This document shows, one piece after another, positions 7,566 to 15,900 of a stretch of 18,375 bases of DNA (position 1 is the stretch's first letter; each line of letters begins with the position of its first letter). Under the pieces are notes generated by a model. The model saw only the letters and a list, made by a program, of their open reading frames with translations. It ran no database searches and was not told the origin of the DNA. A program made the translations under genes and the position numbers. Source of the stretch: Gammaproteobacteria bacterium (GTDB lineage: Bacteria > Pseudomonadota > Gammaproteobacteria > SZUA-229); NCBI GenBank assembly GCA_026197015.1, contig JAPHRB010000138.1, positions 1-18,375 of the forward strand, written 5' to 3'.

Positions 7566-8183
7566 CTAGTCTTTAGCAATCAGGTTTAAACACTTTACAG
7601 CTGCCATTTCGATGTTATCGACCAGACGTGCCGTTTTAGTAACCAGGTATGAATGAATCAGTATCAGTGGGATAGCAGCAACCAGTCCAAATGCAGTCGT
7701 GTTCATCGCTACCGAAATACTGGCAGATAATAAATCAGCTTTCTCAGCAGGGTCAGCAGAGGCAACTGCTGTAAAGGCATCAATCAGGCCTATAATGGTA
7801 CCAAGTAGGCCAAGAAGTGTTGCTATATTGGCATATGTTGCCAGGTAATGGGTTCTCTGCTCTAGTTCAGGCATCACTTCCATCATGCCTTCTTCCATTG
7901 CAGACTCTATGTTTTCTCGTGGTGCATTTGTACTTTTACGTGCAAAGCCATAATTCAACATTGTTGATAATGGTGTTTTAACCGCTTCGGTTAATTTCAT
8001 TGCGCGGGAATAATCTTCGGCTTTTAACATAGGTACAAGTTGTTCCCATACCTTTTTAGTTCTACCCTGTGTTTTAGTAATATAGAGGAATCGCTCAATT
8101 GCTATGGCAAGACCAATTGCTAATACCACCAGGATGATATACATAAATGTACCACCGTCTTGAAAAAAGCCTACAAAACCCAT
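7566..8183 (-). CDS. MotA/TolQ/ExbB proton channel family protein
   Basis: A polytopic inner-membrane subunit that forms the channel ring around ExbD-type proteins. I set the start at the ATG at 8183-8181 (205 residues, MGFVGFFQDGG), because AAAGGGG lies 7 bases upstream. An in-frame TTG seven codons earlier (8204) would place that ribosome site inside the gene. The first membrane segment is about residues 12-30. The family-typical second and third segments are TLLGLLGTIIGL and the MNTTAFGLVAAIPL region, which carry the conserved small and hydroxyl residues of the proton path. It is first in the exbB-exbD-exbD-TonB-like module. Confidence 0.93.
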   Translation of the reverse strand: MGFVGFFQDGGTFMYIILVVLAIGLAIAIERFLYITKTQGRTKKVWEQLVPMLKAEDYSRAMKLTEAVKTPLSTMLNYGFARKSTNAPRENIESAMEEGMMEVMPELEQRTHYLATYANIATLLGLLGTIIGLIDAFTAVASADPAEKADLLSASISVAMNTTAFGLVAAIPLILIHSYLVTKTARLVDNIEMAAVKCLNLIAKD

Positions 8184-8379
8184 GTGAATCCCCTTTGAAA
8201 TCAAATTTTTGCCAATTCTATAGCCTTTTACAGGCTCGGCAAACTATTAAATTAGCTATAAAGTAAATATACCCGTAATTCTTACAACAGTATGTTGATA
8301 AATACAGGCAGATTATATGTCTACTCTATTTATATACAGCTAAATCTGCTGCGTATAATACAGTAATAAAGAATAAATT
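8184..8379 (-). promoter_or_regulatory. 196-base gap with candidate -10 box upstream of the channel module
   Basis: AT-rich spacer between the small gene after ppkA and the ExbB-like gene. The minus strand has a perfect TATAAT at 8317-8312, but no convincing -35 box at 16-18 bases. Several small stems are visible: CAACA/TGTTG, AGCCT/AGGCT and GCAGATT/AATCTGC around the -10 box. None has a following T-run. It may allow expression of the channel genes separately from the T6SS genes. Confidence 0.3.
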
Positions 8380-8631
8380 TTAGTCATCAACATCACTATT
8401 TTTAAAGAATGCGATGGTCTTCATAAAAACCGATGAGTCATCTACAAATTGATCAGTATTGGCGGTGTTAGTGTCTAGTTGGTTACCGTCAACTCTGCGG
8501 CCATTGAACTCTTCATCAATCTTGTCAATTATTAATTTACGTTGAGATCGGTATTCATCTAAACGAATATGGTTCTGATAATAATCTTTTGAGAGTTCTC
8601 TTAATTTTGTTGAATAGCTGATATCACTCAT
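8380..8631 (-). CDS. Small acidic protein of unknown function following ppkA
   Basis: I do not recognise a named family. The start chosen is the ATG at 8631 (83 residues, MSDISYSTKL), because GAGG lies 8 bases upstream. The ATG at 8637 overlaps the ppkA stop (TAATG) but leaves only two bases after GAGG. Residues about 5-45 look like two charged helices with the pattern L..L..DYYQNHIRLDEYRSQRKLI, which recalls the short SHOCT-like module (a hydrophobic, charged helix ending in EYR..R..LI). The second half is rich in Asp, Asn and Thr. There is no signal peptide or membrane segment, so it is probably cytoplasmic. Tight coupling to ppkA suggests a role with the kinase; that is inference. Confidence 0.75.
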   Translation of the reverse strand: MSDISYSTKLRELSKDYYQNHIRLDEYRSQRKLIIDKIDEEFNGRRVDGNQLDTNTANTDQFVDDSSVFMKTIAFFKNSDVDD

Positions 8632-8636
8632 CACCA

Positions 8637-11339
8637 TTACCTCAATTCCCTCAAAACTCTAAAACCCGTAGCTATATCGGCGGAACCATTATGAGCTAGT
8701 GTAGTTGTTACGTCACAATCTTCCATGCTTTGTTCAAAAGAGCCACCAACTGCAACCAGTTTACGGCCTTTATCATAGACCCATTCCTGAACATTGCCTA
8801 CGTAATTGACTAATCCCCAGCTATTCTGCTTACCAATATTTGTAGAAACCAGTTTACCGCCCTTTTGTATTCCACGGGTACTTAACTTGCAGTTTCTATT
8901 TGCATCAAGATTTTTGCGTCTTGATTTTGCTGCGTATACCCACTCGTTCTTAGTTGGTAAACGGTATTTCTGTCCAGATTGTTTACTTAACCATTTTATG
9001 TACGCTTTAACAACTTTAAAAGATAATTTGGATGCGGGTAACTGAGTGTCACTGCCTGTTAATGGTTTGCAGCTGCTTGATTTCTTGCAGAATGCATTAA
9101 GTTCTTTAATTGAAACTTCATATTTTCCAATAGCAAAGGTCTTAAACCTGGAGTTTCCGGGTATTACTACCAATACAGGACCTGTACCTGAATCCTTAAT
9201 TTTATCTTTGCATATTGCGCGTTTGCCACGTGCACCGAGCCCAGCTAGAGATTTATCACAGGGGTCACGTGAATCTATTTCAATAGCAGCGAGAACTCTG
9301 TTAGATTTAAATATACGTAGACTATGTGCTTTAGCTTCACGTGCACGTTCAGGAAAAGCTTTACCGGTTTGTTTGATACAGGCTGCTAAAGAATTAATCA
9401 GGTTATTCTTAATGTTATTATAACGTTTTAGATCAAGTTCACGTAATTTATCTATAGCCGTTTCAAGATTCCGCATATTGAGTCTGCCTTGACACTTTAA
9501 TTGATTGTTTACATTACTCAAGGCAACATCAAATAACTGAGTCTCTTTCTGTTTTGCTGATATTTTTTTAGTTGTAACTTTTTTCCTGGTTTGTTGAGCA
9601 AGCATATTGGCCTGCTCACGCTCGGCCTGTTTTGCTATTCTATTCTTGTTCTGCTCAATAGATGCGGCTATTTCTTTTGTTTTCAGGTTTAAGGCGTCAT
9701 GGTCATCAGTATAACGTTTTGCATTTTCAATTAAAAGTTTCGCTTTTCTGTATTTATAAGCTTTTATAGCCGTAGTGATTTCAGCTAAATACAACTTATA
9801 TGCGACTTCTTTTTGATCAATTACCCAGGGGTCTTCACCTTTTGTTAATATCAGTAAATCTTTTATATCTTTCCAGGTGGAGTCTTCCCAGGGATCAGTA
9901 AAAGTAGGGTTTTTTAATAAATTAACAAGGTCTTCTTTGTAAAAATCTATACGTATTTTTAATTCCAGTTCATTTCGAATATCAAATTCTGAATATGGGT
10001 CTACAGGTTGATCCTGAATAAATAAGAAATAACCTGTTATAACAACCGAAAGTAGCAATGCAAAAATGGTAGCCATTCTATTTGGGGCTTTAAGTTTCGG
10101 TGATATGGCTTCAATAAATTTATCAACCGATTCCATTCTGTCTTCGCGTTTAAATGAAATGGCTTTTTCGATTGCGCGCCACTGATACTTCTTGATGTTG
10201 TTAATGCGTTTTGGTTTTAATTTTTGTCTTTCTGCTTCATCAGCTGGCACTTTATTATATGGGTGTGATCCGGTAAATAACTCATATGCTACGCAACCTA
10301 GTGCATAAATATCATCACGTATATCTGGCTCTTCACCCTGTAACATTTCTAGACTGGCATATGCCGGCGTTAAGGCGCCTAAATTACCAGCATCAAATAC
10401 CGTTTTATCTTCCGGGTTATCATCTAGATGTTCAACTTTAGAAACCGCTCTAGCAATACCAAAGTCAAAAACTTTTGCTAAACCTCGTTGCGTTACAAAA
10501 ACATTACCGGGTTTAAAGTCTGAGTGAATTATTTTTTCAGCATGTGCATGTGACAATGCTAATGACATGCCTTTTATAATAGCCCATGCATCATCAGTTG
10601 GTAAGCCTGTAGATTTGTACTGTCTTATTAATTGATCTAGTGGTTGACCATCCATGAATTCCATGGTCATAAAAACAGTGTCACCGTCTCTGTCAAAATC
10701 GAAAACGTTCACAATATTCGGGTGAGCAATTCGTTGCGACTTTCTTGATTCTCTCTGTAAAGAAATAAAAGCTTCTGGATGAGCTTTAAATTCTTCACTT
10801 AAAACTTTTATAGCTACATAAGGATCTCGGTCCTGAGCTTCAACTTTAAGTAGATCTTTTGCTTTATAAACTATACCCATACCGCCTGCACCTAGAACAC
10901 TTTCTAGTACAAAACGATCTTTTAAAATACCGTGTTCACCGACTTTTACTTCAGATGCTAAAAATTGTCCGGTTGATAAAGTTGGGTCTGTATTATCATT
11001 AGAATTTGATGCTGGCGATATTCTTGTTTTATCTTCCAGGGGTGTTACAACAGGTTTGAACTGAGTAACATCCGGTGTAGCTGAGTGTTTTTTTGCGGGC
11101 GCAATTCTGGTTTTATCATCAGCTGCCTGCGCCGGTTTTCTGGGTTGCGCTACTCGTGTTTTATCATCATCCACAGTTTGATTTGTGGTCTTCGTTGTTG
11201 GAGCTATACGTGTTTTGTCATCGTCTGATAGATTATTATCAGATTTTTTAGCTGGTGCAATACGTGTAGCGTCATCTGAAACCGGTTTTTTGGATGCAGG
11301 TATTCTAATTTTTGTTTTATCTGATTCGTTATCACTCAT
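8637..11339 (-). CDS. ppkA: PpkA-type T6SS Ser/Thr kinase with C-terminal FGE-sulfatase-like domain
   Basis: Transmembrane kinase of the T6SS threonine-phosphorylation pathway, 900 residues. Order of parts: a disordered N-terminus with six D-K-T-R-like repeats (7-110); a kinase domain (about 141-412) with glycine loop LGAGGMGIVY 149-158, Lys178, HSDFKPGN (catalytic Asp274) and DFG 292-294; one membrane segment (about 421-441); a coiled-coil-like stretch (552-600); and an FGE-sulfatase-like domain (about 720-898) with RLPTKNEWVYAA, NVQEWV, VGGSF and GFRV. The HRD motif reads HSD. Eight of nine cysteines lie after the membrane segment, which fits a periplasmic C-terminus. P. aeruginosa PpkA ends in a von Willebrand-type domain instead. 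The gene lies 11 bases after pppA, with a weak ribosome site. Confidence 0.9.
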   Translation of the reverse strand: MSDNESDKTKIRIPASKKPVSDDATRIAPAKKSDNNLSDDDKTRIAPTTKTTNQTVDDDKTRVAQPRKPAQAADDKTRIAPAKKHSATPDVTQFKPVVTPLEDKTRISPASNSNDNTDPTLSTGQFLASEVKVGEHGILKDRFVLESVLGAGGMGIVYKAKDLLKVEAQDRDPYVAIKVLSEEFKAHPEAFISLQRESRKSQRIAHPNIVNVFDFDRDGDTVFMTMEFMDGQPLDQLIRQYKSTGLPTDDAWAIIKGMSLALSHAHAEKIIHSDFKPGNVFVTQRGLAKVFDFGIARAVSKVEHLDDNPEDKTVFDAGNLGALTPAYASLEMLQGEEPDIRDDIYALGCVAYELFTGSHPYNKVPADEAERQKLKPKRINNIKKYQWRAIEKAISFKREDRMESVDKFIEAISPKLKAPNRMATIFALLLSVVITGYFLFIQDQPVDPYSEFDIRNELELKIRIDFYKEDLVNLLKNPTFTDPWEDSTWKDIKDLLILTKGEDPWVIDQKEVAYKLYLAEITTAIKAYKYRKAKLLIENAKRYTDDHDALNLKTKEIAASIEQNKNRIAKQAEREQANMLAQQTRKKVTTKKISAKQKETQLFDVALSNVNNQLKCQGRLNMRNLETAIDKLRELDLKRYNNIKNNLINSLAACIKQTGKAFPERAREAKAHSLRIFKSNRVLAAIEIDSRDPCDKSLAGLGARGKRAICKDKIKDSGTGPVLVVIPGNSRFKTFAIGKYEVSIKELNAFCKKSSSCKPLTGSDTQLPASKLSFKVVKAYIKWLSKQSGQKYRLPTKNEWVYAAKSRRKNLDANRNCKLSTRGIQKGGKLVSTNIGKQNSWGLVNYVGNVQEWVYDKGRKLVAVGGSFEQSMEDCDVTTTLAHNGSADIATGFRVLRELR
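11010..11321 (-). repeat. Six-copy D-K-T-R motif array in the PpkA N-terminus
   Basis: Coding repeats in the first 110 residues of PpkA. Each has an acidic residue, usually Lys, then Thr and a basic/hydrophobic/Pro tail: DKTKIRIP (T9), DATRIAP (T25), DKTRIAP (T43), DKTRVAQP (T61), DKTRIAP (T77) and DKTRISP (T105). Spacing is irregular (16-28 residues) and linkers are Lys/Ala/Ser/Asp rich, so this is a motif array in a disordered region, not a folded repeat. Candidate phospho-threonine sites. Confidence 0.85.
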
Positions 11340-11350
11340 TATGAATCAAC

Positions 11351-12130
11351 TTATTCCTGCGATATAACTTGGGTTGAATAGGCGGCATCAGGTTCTCCCT
11401 TTACCAGTATGACAGAAACATTATCATTAGCACCATTATCAAGTGCCCTCTTAATTAATGCGTCTATAGCTTCCTGTAGAGGTAAGCTTGATAAAATCTG
11501 CGAGATGTCATCTTTTGGTACCATGTTATATAAACCATCACTGCAAAGTAAAAAAGTGTCCCCAAGTTGTACACTGAAGACATTAATATCAATATAAATT
11601 TCAGGGCTTGCGCCGATAGCGCGAGTTATAACATTTGAGTCTGGATGCACTTCTGCTTCTTCAGGTGTTAAAAAACCTTGCTGTACAAGTTCTTCAACCT
11701 GACTATGATCACGAGATAACTGTATAAAATTATTATTACGAAAGCGGTAGAGTCGAGAATCCCCTGCCCATAAACAAACACCTACGTGGCCTTTAATTGC
11801 TAACGTAACAATAGTGCTACCAAGTGTACGGCCGTCGAGCATAATATCAGCGTATTCGAGAATGCCGTGATTAACATCTATTAATCTATCTTCAACAGAA
11901 TCAATGAATTCATTAAGTGATGATTTATTAGTCACTTCAGAGAGCGACTTTACAATCATATCGCTGGCAACATTACCTGCTTCATAACCACCCATGCCAT
12001 CTGCAACTGCCCAAAGTTGTACATCGGGCAGTGAGATAATAGAATCTTCATTAACTTCTCTGACCATTCCTACATTGGTTTCTTCAACGGATCGCCAACG
12101 TATCGGGCGTCTGATCGTTGTATCACTCAT
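11351..12130 (-). CDS. pppA: PppA-type PP2C-family protein phosphatase of the T6SS
   Basis: Removes phosphate from threonines modified by PpkA, switching the T6SS off; the PpkA-PppA pair is established in P. aeruginosa. The start is the ATG at 12130, which overlaps the tagF stop (ATGA), giving 259 residues beginning MSDTTIRRPIRW. An in-frame upstream extension to 12187 would lie inside tagF and is unlikely. All PP2C metal-site motifs are present: NEDS at 27-30, ADGMGG at 43-48, GSTIV at 104-108, GDSRLYR at 123-129, SDGL at 197-200 and DN at 236-237. It has no membrane segment and is cytoplasmic. It sits between tagF and ppkA, the usual grouping. Confidence 0.94.
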   Translation of the reverse strand: MSDTTIRRPIRWRSVEETNVGMVREVNEDSIISLPDVQLWAVADGMGGYEAGNVASDMIVKSLSEVTNKSSLNEFIDSVEDRLIDVNHGILEYADIMLDGRTLGSTIVTLAIKGHVGVCLWAGDSRLYRFRNNNFIQLSRDHSQVEELVQQGFLTPEEAEVHPDSNVITRAIGASPEIYIDINVFSVQLGDTFLLCSDGLYNMVPKDDISQILSSLPLQEAIDALIKRALDNGANDNVSVILVKGEPDAAYSTQVISQE

Positions 12131-12864
12131 AAACCAGTTTCCAGATTTTGTAAATTGTAGGGAATTTTCCAGTCTCTTTGCTGCCATTGTCCATCTAACA
12201 TGGATGCAATGCTACCTATGGGTGGTAATCCCTGACAACTAAATAACATCGGGCTTATTAATTGTGAGCCTGATGTTTGCCATATACTATAACTTGATAA
12301 ACCAGATGTTAATGCGCCACTAAGTATATAAGGTAGTGCTGCTTTCATCGAATCTGCGCCTGCTCCTAAACCAAATAACATCGGGCCCATTTCACCCAGG
12401 TTAAAGGTAGGCTGATAAATGTCATTTGTACTCATATTTATGTCAGTGGCCATACTTATCAATTCGTCTGCATCAATACTGCCATCTAATGCGGATAGGC
12501 AATGAGACTCCAGTTCATCAAACCACTGTGTTTGTTCTAACATGAATTTAACCGGATTCACATTTGCTTCAAAAGGTTTAACTAAACTCATTGGAAAATA
12601 ACGACCTACTCTATCAACACTGGGCATCATTAAACCGGCCCACATATTACTATCAATTACCCCAGGTGATAAAACAAATCGCCAGATTGGGCTGGTTAAA
12701 TAAATATCCAGCCAGTCATCGCCCATTTGCTCCTGTGAGCCAGAAATAAAATGCTGTAACCATTCATCCCAAGGAGTAATGAAAGATGAATTTAAATTTC
12801 GGTATATGAAATCACCATATGCGGGCAATTTACCATAAAGTCCTATTTGTAAATCAGAATTCAT
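12127..12864 (-). CDS. tagF: T6SS-associated protein TagF
   Basis: Post-translational repressor of type VI secretion; in P. aeruginosa it acts apart from the phosphorylation switch, and elsewhere it is tied to the Fha protein. It is 245 residues, typical of stand-alone TagF. The N-terminus has the family signature GLYGKLPAYGDFIYRNL (8-24), and the WAGLMMPSVDRVGRYFP block spans 75-91. In some species TagF is fused to PppA; here the two are separate but overlap by four bases. The start has AAGAG about 11 bases upstream. It lies 37 bases after tssM. Confidence 0.94.
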   Translation of the reverse strand: MNSDLQIGLYGKLPAYGDFIYRNLNSSFITPWDEWLQHFISGSQEQMGDDWLDIYLTSPIWRFVLSPGVIDSNMWAGLMMPSVDRVGRYFPMSLVKPFEANVNPVKFMLEQTQWFDELESHCLSALDGSIDADELISMATDINMSTNDIYQPTFNLGEMGPMLFGLGAGADSMKAALPYILSGALTSGLSSYSIWQTSGSQLISPMLFSCQGLPPIGSIASMLDGQWQQRDWKIPYNLQNLETGL

Positions 12865-12901
12865 ATTGAGTAAATCTCTTGATTATTCTCTAAATAGTCC
12901 A

Positions 12902-15900
12902 TTAAATGTTGTTAGGGCACTTAAATGAGCCCAGTAAATTCTGACTAAACGGGTTATTAACGCTTTTCGCTTTAATCAGATATTTTATTTGATGTTTCAC
13001 TTTCGAAATTTTATTTTTTTGCTTATCTTTATTGTCAACTAATTCAGTGACAATATAAGTAACAAGATAAACATTAGATTTTCTGGTTTTCTGTATTTTT
13101 GATCTATCCTGTAACTTAAACCAGGCCCACGGGCCATCAAACACTTTTTCATGTCGGTCTTCATCAAGATCTTCAAATACAATGCGCACACGTTTATTTT
13201 CATCTTCGCCCGACCAGTGTAAATCTTTCCAGAACTTGGGCCCGTGATTATAAGTTATACGCTGATTGCCTACTTCGAGTAAGAAACGAGCATCTATTTT
13301 ATCCATCTTATACGGTTTTAACTGAAACGATACACTGGGTACTTCAGGGTTTTTTCTAAAGAATACATTCTTTATGGTTTGTGCACGTTGTATCTGTTTT
13401 AAAGTTGCAGAACTTAATCCTAGTGAGTGATTGTCAACTACACGATTAGACCATCCCTTACGAGTGTTTATAAATGGTTTAACGAGTTCTGTATAAAATT
13501 TATCCATGGTTCCAGCAGGTTTAAAGAACTCACTAAAATCAAATAATGCAAGTTCATCACCAGACGAACGTTTTAGAGGGTAACGCCCCGCGAGTGCCTG
13601 AGAGTACTGACTGTAAACCTGGTTTTTCCATTCACTATTCACATACTGATGGGCTGAAGAAAGTATAATCTTCCATGTTTCATCTGAGATAGATATCAAC
13701 CAGCGTTTAACCGGATCAGGTGTTTTCTTTGAGAAACTTCTTAACGAAGTAATTGCATTGCCGGCACCGCTCATATAGCGAGCTTTGGCAATTTCGTATG
13801 CCTTTTTATTTGGATCAGGCGCTACAGATATTTCCCCAAGAAAATCTTGTAGTTGCTGGACCTTCTGCACAATAGAAGTAATAGGCGCAGGTTTTTTTCC
13901 GCTTTCTCTGAGCAGAACATTCATATCTCTAAATTGCTGATCTACTTTTGTACCTTTAAACTTGTCAGCCATAAAACCAGTAACTGCGCCGGCTTTGCCT
14001 TCTCCATGATCATCATTCATATTTTGCATTAATTGTGATGATAACTGAGTGTTAGCTGCGCTTACCTGTAATATTGATAGTAATGGTGAATACACTGGAT
14101 CAGTAAAACTGGCTAATACTTCAGTAGCCTGTTTAACGCTCTTGAATTCTGCTATTTTTAAAGCTTCAAAAACTTTTTTCCAGTGTGAAATATAATCAGC
14201 CATATAAAGGCCTTTAACACGTTCACTGATTTCGTCTAAATCATCTTTAACAAAATCAACCCTGGCATTTTCATCATCAGATAATACCCAGCGTTCATTA
14301 ACAATATCAGCAATAACCGGTGAATCTGTAGAAAGATCTATGTTGTCATAACCTTCTTTTGTGAACATATAGGGTACTAACAATGCGCGTTCTGTAGCAG
14401 GTGTGATGGTGTAAGCATCACGCACGGCTTCGCCAAACATATTCAAAATATCAATTTTCTGATTGAATTCTGGTTTAGTTCTAATACGACTGTAGATGCG
14501 TTTATGTACAGGTACTCGAAGTAAAGTGTTTCTTGTCTGGCTCACCACACGGCTATTAAGTTGAGATGGTTTTAATTCAAGCTCAAGCAAGGCCTTTAAA
14601 TGTAACTCCAGTTCTTTACGCTTAGATGCTTCACCTTGCATATTTTGCGTCCAGTCAGTAATAAACCAGTCTGAAATTAACTGTTTATCCATCTGCTCGA
14701 CCTTATTGAACATAAGATATGTTCTGAAGCTACTATAAAGGTCGCCTCCCTGATGTCCCTTTTGAATTTGTTTTTCAAGGTAATCAATAATTCTAGGCAG
14801 GAATAGTTCTCTTAACTGAGCTTCATATGCATCGTTTGCAGAGTCATCTACATTACCATCATAAAGCCCCATTCCAGATAACCAAGGATGTTCATCCTGA
14901 TCATAAACAATGCTTGCTTTTGCTAATGCATTAAGAGTAGGTAAGACGACACGTAAATCTTTATTCCATAAGTTAAGGCGTTTATTTTCGGCATTAAATT
15001 CTGCGATATAAGACTCGACCTCAGACATATACATATTATGTCGGGTAATACTACCTGCCCATACGGTTAATAAACCAATTGTTACTAATGCAATAGACGC
15101 ATATGCGGCACGTTGAGCCCATTTGATAATGATTTCAAATTTACGATTAGAACCAACAAGTTCAGACTCTGGAAAGATAACTTCTCTAAATAGATTGCCA
15201 AGAAAGTAACTTTTTCCCTGTGCGTGTTGTAGCTGAACATTTTCGCGCCCAAAACCAAAGTTTGAAGACACCGAAGACATCATTCTATCTATTGGCGTGC
15301 CATCCTGAGTACCACTGGTAAAATAAATGCCACGTAAATATGGCTGGAATTGAAATCTGTTTTTAACGAATGTCTGTTTTACAAAACTGTCGATAACGGT
15401 TTTAAGATTTTCAACCTGCTGTGGAAAACCCTGTATCGCAGCGCGACGTTTAACGTCACGTTCTGCATGAATTCGAGATAACTCTCTTGAATAAAGTCTT
15501 TCCAGTAACTTATTATATTCTGCGTCTAGATAATCAAAGTCAGGACTTTGAGAAGGCTTTGGTGCGTTGGGTAAAGATATTCCCCATACCTGCTCTCTTT
15601 CTTCTTTACTTAAGTCTTCAAAGTAATCAGTAAAGCCAGAAGCAAGGTCGGCTTTGGTGAACATCAGGTATATTGGAAAACGAATTTCAAGTTTTTCCAT
15701 TAACTCATCAATACGTGTTCTAATAACTTTTGCGTGTTGAACTCGCTCTTCTTCAGTTTGCAAAAGTAAATCGTGAATACTGATTGCGATAATAGCGCCA
15801 TTAATCGGGCGGCGACGGCGATTTCTTTTTAGCAATGATAAAAAACCTTCCCATGCACTACTATCGACAACTTTGTGGCTATCCTGAGTTGTATAACGCC

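Noticed and set aside
9046..9423. Plus-strand open frame opposite the C-terminal part of ppkA
   Set aside because: It is antisense to the FGE-like domain coding region, and the predicted protein looks like a frame shadow.
12131..12187. Longer N-terminus for PppA
   Set aside because: The extra 19 residues would overlap tagF by 61 bases and do not resemble PP2C proteins. The ATGA-overlap start is the natural one.
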